This document shows positions 31,657 through 41,500 of a DNA stretch of 64,000 bases, one piece after another (the first letter of the stretch is position 1; each line of letters begins with the position of its first letter). The notes beneath the pieces were generated by a model. It ran no database searches, was not told where the DNA came from, and was given only the letters and a program-made list of their open reading frames with translations. A program made the translations under genes and the position numbers. The DNA comes from Streptomyces sp. CB02261 (GTDB lineage Bacteria > Actinomycetota > Actinomycetes > Streptomycetales > Streptomycetaceae), in assembly GCF_001905665.1 (NCBI RefSeq), contig NZ_LIVX01000001.1, positions 620,001 through 684,000 on the forward strand. Reading direction: 5' to 3'.

Positions 31657-32628
31657 CTAGACGCACCACCAGAGGAAGTAGCTGCAGGTCGGCTCCGGCG
31701 TGGGGGTGACGGTCGGCGTCGGAGGGGTCGTCGACGGGGCGGGCGTGCCGCTCGTCGCCGTGGGGGGCGGGGCCCCGCCTCCGTCCGGGGCGGACGCCGT
31801 CGCCGTGGGCGTGGACGACGGGGACACCGGGTCGGTGGCGGTCGGCGCCGACGGCTCCTCGGGAGCGCCCTCGCCCCCGGTTCCCGTACCGGATCCGGTC
31901 CCCGTGCCCGAGCCCGTACCGGCTCCCGTGCCGGCTCCGGAGCCCGCACCCGTGCCGGACCCCGACCCCGTATCCGCGTCGGAGACCGAGCCGTCGCCCG
32001 CGCCCGCCCCGGGGCCCGACTCCGCGCTCACCTGACGGGGGCGCGTCGTCGGCGCCTGCGAGACCGGGGACGGGCCCGAGCCGTCCGGGAGCTCGGCGCT
32101 CTCCACGGCTTCCGGGGAGACCGTGACCTCGGGGACCTCCTGCTCCTCGACCGCCGTGGCGGCGCCCAGCGCCGTCGGCTCCTCCAGGGCCATGCGCGCC
32201 AGGGTCAGCGACCCGGCGGCCAGCACCAGCCCCAGCGTCCCGACCAGGACCGAACGTCCCCTGCGGGCCTTCGCCCGTCTGTTCCCGCGCGCGGGAGAAC
32301 GCCCACCTGCCCCGCGCCGGCCCGGCTCACCGGAGCGGCCCCTGGCGGCACGGCGGCCGCCGGCGGGACGCGGCGGCTCGACGACGTCGAGCTCGTAGAC
32401 GTACTCGGAGCCGGCGGACCCGGCGTGATCGGCCGGACGCGACGGCTGCACCGGTTCGCCCGGCCACGTCGGCTCACCCGGCGGCACCGCCCTGGCCGGC
32501 TCGACCGGAGGGGTCCGCTGGGCGGGTATGTGGGGGGTCTCGTACCGCAGTTCCTCGACGGGAGTCCCGCACCCGGCACAGGCGAGGGCCCCGTTGAGAT
32601 GCCGCCGGCACGCGTGGCAGTAGTCCAT
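31657..32628 (-). CDS. SCO2400-family zinc-ribbon membrane protein
   Basis: A 323-residue protein. The N-terminus has a CxxC…CxxC zinc ribbon (MDYCHACRRH, then ACAGCGTP). A Pro/Arg-rich linker and a single membrane span (about 130-148) follow. The long low-complexity Gly/Ser/Thr/Pro tail ends in CSYFLWWCV. This architecture matches the Streptomyces family named after SCO2400, of unknown function. Topology puts the zinc ribbon inside and the repetitive tail outside. Divergent from mbl across 247 bp with no other gene; co-function with mbl is a guess from position only. Confidence 0.8.
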   Translation of the reverse strand: MDYCHACRRHLNGALACAGCGTPVEELRYETPHIPAQRTPPVEPARAVPPGEPTWPGEPVQPSRPADHAGSAGSEYVYELDVVEPPRPAGGRRAARGRSGEPGRRGAGGRSPARGNRRAKARRGRSVLVGTLGLVLAAGSLTLARMALEEPTALGAATAVEEQEVPEVTVSPEAVESAELPDGSGPSPVSQAPTTRPRQVSAESGPGAGAGDGSVSDADTGSGSGTGAGSGAGTGAGTGSGTGTGSGTGTGGEGAPEEPSAPTATDPVSPSSTPTATASAPDGGGAPPPTATSGTPAPSTTPPTPTVTPTPEPTCSYFLWWCV

Positions 32629-32875
32629 GGGCCCCGCAGGCTATGCGGCCAGGTGCGGCCACAGGTAGGCGCGGAAGTGAGGATCCTGTGAGGAAGCCGC
32701 AGGTCGGCGGCGGTGCGTCGCGATTCTCCCGCTTCGGTACGACCCCGGGGCCCCGCGGGCCCGGGCCCCGGGCGGCGCATCCCAGCGCGCGCCGCGCCGC
32801 GGACGGCCGGACGATTCCAACAGGACCGCGAAAAACACCTCGCCCGTGCCAGCACCGCACCCCGGAGGATCCGCC

Positions 32876-33937
32876 GTGACCGTCAGCCTTGAGCAGCTGC
32901 GTCGTTGCCATGTCGCCGTCGACCTGGGTGCCGCCCGCACCCGGGTCTTCGTCAAGGGCGCCGGACTCGTCGTCGATGAGCCCAGCGTCGCCGCCGTCAA
33001 CACCCGTACCGGAGCGCTGATCGCCGTCGGCGCGCTGGCCGAGAAGATGACGGGCCGCACCCCCGACTACATCCGGGTCGTCAGACCCGTCTCGGGCGGC
33101 ACGGTCGTCGACATCGAGATGGCGCAGCGGATGCTCCGTCACCTCCTCGGCGAGAAGCTGCGCCGCCAGCTGCGCCGCAAGCCCCGGCTGCGCGCCGCCG
33201 CCTGCACCCCGCACGACAGCGACCCGCTCGCGCAGCGGGCAGCCGTGGAGACCCTGGTCGGTCTCGGGGCGCGCCGGGTCGAGCTGGTCGACACACTGAT
33301 CGCGGCGGCCGTCGGCTGCGGCCTGCCGGTCGAGCAGCCGACCGCGACGATGATCATGGTGTGCGGGGCGGCGACCACACAGGTCGCGGTCCTCTCGCTC
33401 GGCGCGATCGTCACGGCCGAGCGGATGCCGGTCGGCGGAGACGCCATCGACCACGCCGTCATCCAGCACCTGCGCCACCACCACGAGCTGATGCTGCCGA
33501 GCCAGTCGGTGCGCCCGCTGCAGCTGGCCCTCAGCGGGAACGGCCTGACGCCCCACGGTCCGGCCTGGACCGAGATCCACGGCCGGGACGTCGCCACGGG
33601 CCTGGCCCGTTCGGTGACCGTCGACACCGCCGCCGTGCGGGAGGCGATCCACACCCCGCTGACGGCGGTCCTCGACGGCATCGGCAAGGTGCTGCGGGAC
33701 TGCCCGCCGGATCTGGTGGCCGACCTCGCGGACCGCGGGATCATGATGGTGGGCGGCAGCGCGCTGCTGCCGGGGCTCGACCAGATGCTGCGCGCCGCGA
33801 CCGGGATGCCGGTGCACATCGCCGAACGCCCGGACATCTGCGCGGTCCTGGGCCTCGGCGCCATGCTGGAGGGGAAGGTCCAGCCGATGGTCCTCGACCC
33901 GCTGGCGGAGCGGGATCCGCTCGCCGACGACGACTGA
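32876..33937 (+). CDS. mbl: Actin-like protein Mbl (MreB family)
   Basis: A 353-residue actin-fold protein. VAVDLGAARTRVFVKG aligns with MreB phosphate-1 (DLGTANTLVYVKG), and GGSALLPGLDQMLRAATGMPV and ERPDICAVLGLG with the C-terminal MreB region. The phosphate-2 loop is changed: VCGAATT where MreB has VDIGGGTT. The ELVDTLIAAAVGCGLP segment lacks the usual Glu. In S. coelicolor Mbl (SCO2451) is a divergent MreB paralogue associated with spore-wall formation. GTG start with GGAGG 7 bp upstream. Confidence 0.88.
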   Translation: MTVSLEQLRRCHVAVDLGAARTRVFVKGAGLVVDEPSVAAVNTRTGALIAVGALAEKMTGRTPDYIRVVRPVSGGTVVDIEMAQRMLRHLLGEKLRRQLRRKPRLRAAACTPHDSDPLAQRAAVETLVGLGARRVELVDTLIAAAVGCGLPVEQPTATMIMVCGAATTQVAVLSLGAIVTAERMPVGGDAIDHAVIQHLRHHHELMLPSQSVRPLQLALSGNGLTPHGPAWTEIHGRDVATGLARSVTVDTAAVREAIHTPLTAVLDGIGKVLRDCPPDLVADLADRGIMMVGGSALLPGLDQMLRAATGMPVHIAERPDICAVLGLGAMLEGKVQPMVLDPLAERDPLADDD

Positions 33938-33999
33938 GCGGCGGGGCGGGCACGGGACGCAAACCGACGAAACCGCATGATTCGTACGACAATGAGACC

Positions 34000-35535
34000 A
34001 TGACGATCATGGATGAGGACACGGACGAGGACGCGGACGCGCCCCGGCTGCCCATGCTGCTCGAAGCGGTCCTCAGCGTCGGCACCGCTCTCGAACTCCG
34101 CACCACCCTCCAGCACATCGTGGACTCCGCCACCGAGCTGACCGGCGCCCGCTACGGCGCGCTCGGGGTCGTCGACCCCGAGCGCGGCCGGATCACCGAG
34201 CTCTTCACCTCCGGCATGACCGACGAGGACCAGCAGCGGATCGGCCGTCTCCCCGACGGCCACACCGGGCTGATCGGCGTCCTGGCGCAGGACCCGCAGC
34301 CGCTGCGGCTCGACGACCTGACGGCCGATCCGCGCTTCTCCGGAGTGCCCGCGGGGCACCCTGAGACGCGTACGTTCCTCGGTGTCCCCATCCGGGTCCA
34401 CACCGAGGTCTTCGGCAACCTGTACCTCACCGAGAAGCGCCAAGGGCCCTTCGGCGAGGAGGATCTCGCCCTGCTCCGCGTCCTCGCCTCGCAGGCCGGG
34501 ATCGCCATCGGCAACGCCCGGCTGTACGAGACCGCGCGCCAACGGGAGCGCTGGATCGAGGGCGCGGCGGCGGTGACCACGGCCCTGCTCACCGGCGCGT
34601 CCGCCGAGAACGCCCTGACGACCGTCGCCGAGCGGGCCCGCATCCTCGCCGGCGCCTCGGCCGGGGTGGTCCTCCAGCCGACCGCCGAGGGCGGGATGGA
34701 GATCGTCGCCGCGTCGACCACGGACGACCCGGGCGATCTGGTCGGCACCGTGATCGCGCCCGGCTCCCCCGTCCTGGTGCAGCTGCTGGGCGGGGAGCCC
34801 GTGTTCGTCGAGGACTCGGCGACCGATCCGCGGATGACCACGCATGTCCGGTCCCGGTTCGGCCCGTCGATGCTGCTGCCGCTGCAGAGCGGAGGGAGGC
34901 TCATCGGCACCCTCGCCCTCCCCCGGCGCCGCGGCGCGGAGCCGTACAGCGCCGTCGACCGGCTGCTCGCCTCGCAGTTCGCGTCGCAGGCGGCGCTCGC
35001 GCTGGTCCTCGCGGACGCCCGGCACGACCGGGAGCGGCTCGCGGTGTACGAGGACCGGGACCGGATCGCGCGGGACCTGCACGACCTGGTCGTCCAGCGC
35101 CTGTTCGCCACCGAGATGATGCTGGAGTCCACCCGGCGGCGGGCGGCGGGCACCTCCGACGAGAACGCGCTGCTCGAACGGGCGGTGGACGAACTGGACT
35201 CGACGATCCAGGAGGTCCGGACGACCATCTTCGCGCTCCAGCAGCCGCCCGCCGACGCCCCGACCTCCTTCCGCGGGAAGGTGCTGCGCGAGACCGGCGG
35301 GGCCGCGGTCCTGCTCGGCTTCCAGCCGTCCGTGCACTTCGCCGGCGCGGTCGACACCCTGGTGGACGAGGAGACGGCGGGGCGGCTCCTCGCCGCACTG
35401 CGCGGGGCGCTCGCGGCGGCGCACCGGCGGGCGGGGATCGGCGCGATCACGGTCGAGGTGTCGGCCGGGGACGAGGGCGCCCGGCTGCGGGTGGAGGACG
35501 ACGGCACCCCGCCGACCGTCGTGACCTGGCCGTAG
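34000..35535 (+). CDS. GAF-domain sensor kinase with degenerate ATPase
   Basis: A 511-residue cytoplasmic protein with tandem GAF domains (about 20-190 and 200-350), then a HisKA_3 dimerisation domain with RDLHDLVVQRLF supplying the phospho-acceptor His. This is the DevS/NarL-partner class. The last about 140 residues should be the ATPase, but the N-box Asn is missing (RGALAAAHRRAG), the end is EDDGTPPTVVTWP, and the G2 box (GRGL) is absent. It may therefore not autophosphorylate. No response regulator is adjacent. The start (ATG 34000, or 34009) has no Shine-Dalgarno site. It lies 62 bp after mbl. Confidence 0.85.
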   Translation: MTIMDEDTDEDADAPRLPMLLEAVLSVGTALELRTTLQHIVDSATELTGARYGALGVVDPERGRITELFTSGMTDEDQQRIGRLPDGHTGLIGVLAQDPQPLRLDDLTADPRFSGVPAGHPETRTFLGVPIRVHTEVFGNLYLTEKRQGPFGEEDLALLRVLASQAGIAIGNARLYETARQRERWIEGAAAVTTALLTGASAENALTTVAERARILAGASAGVVLQPTAEGGMEIVAASTTDDPGDLVGTVIAPGSPVLVQLLGGEPVFVEDSATDPRMTTHVRSRFGPSMLLPLQSGGRLIGTLALPRRRGAEPYSAVDRLLASQFASQAALALVLADARHDRERLAVYEDRDRIARDLHDLVVQRLFATEMMLESTRRRAAGTSDENALLERAVDELDSTIQEVRTTIFALQQPPADAPTSFRGKVLRETGGAAVLLGFQPSVHFAGAVDTLVDEETAGRLLAALRGALAAAHRRAGIGAITVEVSAGDEGARLRVEDDGTPPTVVTWP

Positions 35536-35606
35536 CCGGACGGCGACCGACCCCGTACGGAGCAGTCCGGCGCGCCGCGCCTCCCGCGCCGATCTTCACT
35601 GGAGGG

Positions 35607-36842
35607 GTGACCACCGAGACAGAGCCGCAGACAGCGGCCGCCTACCGCAACCTGGCGATGGCCACCATCGGCTTCACGCTCACCTTCTGGGCGTGGAACC
35701 TGATCGCGCCGCTCGCGAGCTGGTACGGAGACCGGCTCGGCCTCAGCTCGTTCCAGCAGTCGCTGCTGGTGGCGGTGCCGGTGCTCGTCGGCTCGATCGG
35801 CCGTGTCCCGGCGGGCGCGCTGACGGACCGGTACGGGGCGAAGGTGATGTTCCCTCTGGTCTCCGCGCTGACGATCGTCCCGGTGCTGCTCCTCATGGTG
35901 GTCAAGGACAACTACGGTCTCCTCCTGGTCGTCGGCTTCCTCCTGGGCCTGGGCGGCACCACGTTCGCGATCGGCATCCCGCTGGTCAACTCCTGGTTCC
36001 CGCCCGCCAAGCGCGGTCTGGCGCTCGGGGTGTTCGGCATGGGCATGGGCGGTGTGGCGCTCTCCGGCTACTTCACGCCCCGGATCGCGAAGCACGGCGA
36101 GAACCTGCCGTTCCTCGTGGTGGCGATCGCGCTCGCCGCGTTCGCGGTGCTCGCCTTCTTCCTCATCACCGACCGTCCCGACCGGCCGGTGCCCACCGCC
36201 TCCCTCGCGACCCGGCTGGGCTCGGCGGCGCGGCTGCGGGTGACGTGGGAGCTGTCGGCGCTGTACGCGATCGGCTTCGGCGGCATCGTCGCGTTCGGCG
36301 TCTACCTGCCGACGTACCTGAAGACCTGGTACGAGCTCGACCCGACGGACGCGGGCACCAAGGCCGCCGGGTTCGCCCTGGTCACCGTCATCTTCCGGCC
36401 GATCGGCGGCTGGCTCTCGGACCGGTTCCACCCGGCGCTCGTCACGGCCGCCGCACTCGGCACGGCCGCCCTCTTCGCCATCGTCCAGGCCTTCGACCCG
36501 CCGCTGTACCCGGGCGGCACGATCGCCCTCCTCGTCATGGCGGCCGGGCTCGGCACGGCGAGCGGTTCCGTCTTCGCCCTGGTCTCCCAGGTCACCCCTC
36601 AGGCCAAGGTCGGCAGCGTGACCGGCATCGTCGGCGCGATGGGCGGACTCGGCGGCTTCCTGCCGCCCCTGGTGATGGGCGCGATCTACAGCGCCAAGGA
36701 CTCGTACTCCATCGGGTTCATGCTCCTCTCCGACCTGGCGCTCGCGGGCTGTGTGTACGCGTACGGGCGGATGCGCGGGATCCGGCCCGAGGGCGGGGAG
36801 CCGACGCCGGAGGCGACCAAGGTCACGGCCGGCAGACCCTGA
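35607..36842 (+). CDS. NarK-type nitrate/nitrite transporter (MFS, NNP family)
   Basis: A 411-residue, 12-span major-facilitator protein. The GLGGTTFAIGIPLVNSWF segment followed by PAKRGLALG is the nitrate-signature region of the nitrate/nitrite porter family, and GRVPAGALTDRYGAK is the MFS loop 2-3 motif. It most likely imports nitrate or exports nitrite, though no nar or nas genes are visible nearby. The GTG at 35607 is abutted by GGAGG with almost no spacer, an unusual arrangement suggesting a leaderless transcript or a different start. Confidence 0.85.
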   Translation: MTTETEPQTAAAYRNLAMATIGFTLTFWAWNLIAPLASWYGDRLGLSSFQQSLLVAVPVLVGSIGRVPAGALTDRYGAKVMFPLVSALTIVPVLLLMVVKDNYGLLLVVGFLLGLGGTTFAIGIPLVNSWFPPAKRGLALGVFGMGMGGVALSGYFTPRIAKHGENLPFLVVAIALAAFAVLAFFLITDRPDRPVPTASLATRLGSAARLRVTWELSALYAIGFGGIVAFGVYLPTYLKTWYELDPTDAGTKAAGFALVTVIFRPIGGWLSDRFHPALVTAAALGTAALFAIVQAFDPPLYPGGTIALLVMAAGLGTASGSVFALVSQVTPQAKVGSVTGIVGAMGGLGGFLPPLVMGAIYSAKDSYSIGFMLLSDLALAGCVYAYGRMRGIRPEGGEPTPEATKVTAGRP

Positions 36843-36897
36843 CTCCCCGGCAGAATGCCTCCGGCAACCCTCGACCCCGACCCGAGGAGTACGACCG

Positions 36898-38400
36898 GTG
36901 AGTGCGCTCTTCCCGGCCCTTGCGGCCCCTTCCGACCGGCCCGCGCTGCGCTGCGGCGCGGACAGCCTGACGTACGAGGAACTGGCGCGGGCCGCCGGGG
37001 CCCTCGCGGCCCGGCTCGCGGGCGCGGGGCGGGTCGCGGTCTGGGCCGCGCCGACCGCGCACACGGCGGTCGCGGTGGTCGGAGCCCTGCTGGCCGGTGT
37101 GCCCGCCGTACCGCTCAATCCGCGGACGGGCGAGCGGGAGCTGGCGCACATCCTGGGCGACAGCGCGCCCGGCGCGGTCCTGGCGGGACCCGGGGACGAG
37201 CTGCCGGCCGGTCTCGCGGGGCTCCCACGGATCGACGTGGACCTCGCGCCGAGGGGCCGGGGGCTCGACGCGGGCCCGGGAGACGCCGGAGCGGCGACGG
37301 GCCGGGGGCTCGACGCGGGCCTCGTAGACGCCTTCGACCCCGAGGCCCCCGCCCTGATCGTCTACACCTCCGGCACCACGGGACCGCCGAAGGGCGTCGT
37401 CCTGTCCCGGCGGGCCGTCGCCGCCTCGCTCGACGCGCTCGCCGAGGCCTGGTCCTGGACTGCGGACGACGTCCTCGTGCACGCGCTGCCGCTGTTCCAC
37501 GTCCACGGGCTGATCCTGGGCATCCTGGGACCGCTGCGGCGGGGCGGCGAGGTCCGGCACCTGGGCGCGTTCTCGGTGGAGGGCGTGGCGCGGGAGCTGG
37601 GCGCCGGGGGCGGCACCATGCTGTTCGGCGTACCGACCATGTACCACCGGCTCGCGGACGCGCTCGCCCACGATCCGGCGCTCGTCGCGGCGATGGCGGG
37701 CGCGCGGCTCCTCGTCTCGGGGTCGGCGGCGCTGCCGGTCCACGACCACGAGCGGATCGCGGCGGCGACGGGCCGCACGGTCGTGGAGCGGTACGGGATG
37801 ACGGAGACGCTGATGAACACCAGCGTGCGGCCGGGCGCCGGGCCCCGCCCGGGGACCGTCGGGGTGCCGCTCGCGGGGGTGGAGCTGCGGCTGGTGGACG
37901 AGGACGGCTCGGTGCTCGCGGAGCAGGACGGGGAGGGTGTCGGCGAGGTGCAGGTGCGCGGCCCGAACCTGTTCTCCGGCTATCTCGGACGCCCGGACGC
38001 GACGGCGGCGGCCTTCGACGGCGACTGGTTCCGCACCGGCGACATGGCGGTCCGTGAGGCGGACGGCGCGGTGCGTCTGGTGGGCCGCAAGGCGACCGAC
38101 CTGATCAAGAGCGGCGGGTACAAGATCGGGGCGGGCGAGATAGAGAACGCCCTGCTCGACCACCCCGGGATACGCGAGGCGGCCGTCACCGGCGAGCCCG
38201 ATCCCGACCTGGGCGAACGGATCGTCGCCTGGGTGGTGCCCGCCGACGCGGAGCGGCCTCCGGCGGCGGCGGAGCTCGCCGACCATGTGGCGCGGCTCCT
38301 CGCCCCGCACAAGCGGCCCCGGGTGGTGCGCTACCTCGACGCGCTCCCCCGTAACGACATGGGCAAGGTCCTGAAGAAGGCGCTGCCGGAAGCCGGTTGA
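36898..38400 (+). CDS. matB: Malonyl-CoA synthetase MatB
   Basis: A 500-residue acyl-CoA ligase of the ANL superfamily. YTSGTTGPPKGVV is the ATP-binding P-loop, ERYGMTETLMNT the adenine/substrate region, and NDMGKVLKKAL the catalytic Lys490. Close resemblance to S. coelicolor MatB (SCO2444) indicates that it makes malonyl-CoA from malonate, CoA and ATP for fatty-acid and polyketide synthesis. GTG start with GAGGAG 8-9 bp upstream. Between residues about 115 and 145 it has an insertion containing a duplicated GRGLDAG segment, longer than the S. coelicolor protein as I recall it. Confidence 0.92.
   Translation: MSALFPALAAPSDRPALRCGADSLTYEELARAAGALAARLAGAGRVAVWAAPTAHTAVAVVGALLAGVPAVPLNPRTGERELAHILGDSAPGAVLAGPGDELPAGLAGLPRIDVDLAPRGRGLDAGPGDAGAATGRGLDAGLVDAFDPEAPALIVYTSGTTGPPKGVVLSRRAVAASLDALAEAWSWTADDVLVHALPLFHVHGLILGILGPLRRGGEVRHLGAFSVEGVARELGAGGGTMLFGVPTMYHRLADALAHDPALVAAMAGARLLVSGSAALPVHDHERIAAATGRTVVERYGMTETLMNTSVRPGAGPRPGTVGVPLAGVELRLVDEDGSVLAEQDGEGVGEVQVRGPNLFSGYLGRPDATAAAFDGDWFRTGDMAVREADGAVRLVGRKATDLIKSGGYKIGAGEIENALLDHPGIREAAVTGEPDPDLGERIVAWVVPADAERPPAAAELADHVARLLAPHKRPRVVRYLDALPRNDMGKVLKKALPEAG
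37254..37320 (+). repeat. 45-bp-period in-frame duplication in matB
   Basis: Identical 22-bp cores (starting GGGCCGGGGGCTCGACGCGG) occur at 37254-37275 and 37299-37320. The 45-bp period adds 15 residues in a linker of MatB without changing the frame. Confidence 0.85.
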
Positions 38401-38470
38401 GCGCGCGAAGACCGGGCGCCTCCCCGGAGGGATGCGCCCGGCCCGGGAGGGACCTGGCCCCGACCGGGGG

Positions 38471-38538
38471 GCCCGGCCTCGGAGGGACCCGGCCCCGCGC
38501 GGAGGCCCGGCCTCGGAGGGACCCGGCCCCGCGCCGAG
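38471..38538. repeat. Two 34-bp tandem repeats between matB and the subtilase
   Basis: Units 38471-38504 and 38505-38538 begin GCCCGGCCTCGGAGGGACCC and differ at only one or two positions. A weaker copy lies at about 38440-38470. They fill most of the 187-bp convergent intergenic region and contain many self-complementary GGCC blocks that could terminate both genes. Confidence 0.85.
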
Positions 38539-38587
38539 GGCCGGGCCTCGTAAGGAGGCGCGCGCCCTGGCGCCCGCCTGCCGCCTG

Positions 38588-41500
38588 CTACTTCACGCCG
38601 ACCGCGCGGATCAGCTCCTGCTTCACCGAGCCGCCCCGGTCGTCACTCGCGCCGGCCCGCAGCGAGACGGAGTCCGCGCCGGACGGGATCCGCAGCTCAC
38701 CGCTCCAGGCGGCGCCGCGCCACGACTTCTTGAGGGCGACCTTCGTCCAGGTCACGCCCTCGTCGTAGGAGACCTCCAGGGTGCCGCCGCCGATGGTGCC
38801 GGTGCCGGTCGCGCCCTCGATGTACTCGGCGAAGATCCCGACGGGCAGCCGGCTTCCGGCGCGGACGTCACCGTGGAGGTCGGTGTCCACGTCGAAGCCG
38901 AGGTTGAGCAGAGGGAGGTACGTGATCCGGTCCTGCGGGGTCTCGGCGGAGCGGAAGGTCCACTCGCTGCGGCCCTCGGTCGCCAGGCGCCAGCGGTCCG
39001 CGTCGAGCGCGGTCTCGGTGACGACCTTGTACGTGGCCTCCGCCGCCGGGGCGTCCCAGGCGTAGGCGCCGGAGCTCATCTTCCGGTCGACGCGGACGCC
39101 GTCGACGTACACCTCGGTGAACTGGGTCATCGAGTCGTCGTTCCACACGTTGCCGAAGCCGGTGTGGTCGGTGCCGGAGTCGCCCCAGCCCGGGGTGTTG
39201 AAGCGCAGGTCGTTGCCGACGCGCTGCTGGCCCCAGCCGAGGCCGGTGCCCAGCCACGGGTGCCAGACGGGGCCGAACCAGTCGAGGTCGACCCGGCTGC
39301 CGCCCCGGTAGGACGGGGTACCGCCGCGCTGCTCCAGGGAGTCCCCGAGGTCGACGGACTCGTGCCAGCGCTGGCCGGTGCCGGTGGAGACGTACTCGGT
39401 GCGCTCGGCCGGGAAGGAGATGTGCTCCTTGAAGCCGAAGCCGACGGGGAAGGTGTCGGTGATCGAGTAGCGGAACTCGCCGCCCGGTTCCGTGCGCTTC
39501 GTGGGCGCGCGGAAGGTGGAGCTGATCGTGGCCAGTTCGTCCTTGCCGGGCCGGAAGACCAGGTCCTTGCCGATGGCACCGGGGTGCCCTTCGGAGAGGT
39601 CGTAGGTGAACGGCGTGAAGCGGGTGCCGGTCAGTTCGACGCGCTTGCCGCGGGCCGCGCCGGCCGCGAGCCGCCGGGCGTCGGCGGCGTCGACGGTGGC
39701 GACGGCGAGCGGCCGGTCCTGGTAGTCGGCGGTGCCGAACCACTTCATCAGCCGCCCGGGCCGGTCGTCGGTGACGAACAGGGCCTTGGCTCCGGCGTCC
39801 TGGGCGGTCTGCGCGAGCTGCGTCGGGTCGGCGCCTTCGGTCAGGCGGACGAGGACGGCCCTGCCGGTGACGTTCTTTCCCGTGTACTCGGCGGGGGTGC
39901 CGGTGCCCGCGTCGACGAGGCCGAGGCGGTGGCGGCCCTCCAGGAGGGCGGTGCCGGCCTGCGGGGTGGCGCCGGAGAGCCGGGCGCCGTCGACGGTCGT
40001 CTCCAGCATCGGCTTGCCGAGCCGCCAGACGGTCCGGTACTCGAAGGTGCCGGTGGCGGGCTTGCGGGTGGGCGCCGCGAAGATCGAGTCGTACAGCGGC
40101 GGGACCTGGACGGCTCCGCCGTAGGAGGCGCCGTTCGCGTCCCGGTCGAACTCCATGAGGAGCTGCCGGGTCTCGGTGCGCCGCTCGACCTCGGCGCGGA
40201 TCTCGCGCAGCTGCCGTCCGTCGAGGGTGATCTCGCGGTCGCGGTCGAGGGTGATCTCGGGCTCGGTGAGGAAGCCGAGGCCGAGGGAGTCCGCGCCGTG
40301 GGAGCCGCGTACGTCGAGGAAGGTGTCGACGGTGTACGTGCCCGGCTTGAGGCGCAGTTCGAGGGTGCCGGACTCGCCGACCGTGGCGGGGAAGGGGGCC
40401 TCGCCCTGCGCCAGCTTCTGGACGCCGAGGAAGGCGGGGGCGGGGGCGCCGTCGCGGTCCTTGACGTGGACGGTGAGGGTGTAGCGCTCCTCCTCCTTCA
40501 CCATGCCGAGCGCGGTGTGCGCGACGGGCGCGCCGCCGGCGGTCGCGGTGATCCGGCCGGACGACCGGCCGACGGGCGCCTCGGAGCCGTCACCGGTGAC
40601 GGTGGTGGACGCGGAGCCGTGGGCGGGGACGGTGAGGGTGGTGTCGGCGAGGGCGGCGACCCCGGCGGGCATGCCCTCCACGGCGAGGTCCAACTCGACG
40701 GCCGTGTCGGAGGAGTTGGTGTACGTGACGGTCCTGGTGACCGGCTTGTCCGTCTCGTACGGCCAGGCGACGAAGCCGAGGTCGGCGGAGCCGGTCGCGG
40801 TGACGTTCGCGGAGATCGCGGCGGCCACGTCGACCCGGCCGGAGCCGAGCGCGTACGGCGAGGCGTCGAGCGTCTTCGAGGACGACATCAGGGCGTCCTT
40901 GAGCTGGGCGCCGGTCCAGTCGGGGTGCTTCTCGGCGAGCAGGGCGGCGACGCCGGCGATGTGCGGGGTCGCCATCGACGTACCGCTCAGGGAGGTGTAG
41001 AGGCCGCTGCCGGCGGCGAGCTGGGAGCGGGCCGCGAGGATGTCGACGCCGGGGGCGGACAGGTCGGGCTTGAGGGCCTGGTCGCCGTGGCGGGGGCCCT
41101 GGCTGGTGAAGTACGCGGCCTGGTCGGCGGAGTCGACGGCGCCGACGGTGAGCGCGGAGTCGGCGGCGCCGGGCGAGCCGATGGAGCCGGGGGCGCCGGA
41201 GTTGCCGGCAGCGATGACGAAGAGGGCCCCGGTCTCGGCGGAGAGCGTGTTCACGGCCTGGGCCATCGGGTCGGTGCCGTCGCTCGGTTCGCGGGAGCCG
41301 AGGCTCATCGAGACGATCTTCGCGTCGATGTCCTTGGCGGCCCACTCCATGCCGGCGATGATCTGCGACTCGCTGCCGGAGCCCTCGTCGCTGAGGACCT
41401 TGCCGACGGCGAGGGCGGCGCCGGGGGCGACGCCCTTCTCCGCGCCGCCGGAGCCGGCGCCGCTGCCGCCGACGGTGGAGGCGACGTGGGTGCCGTGGCC

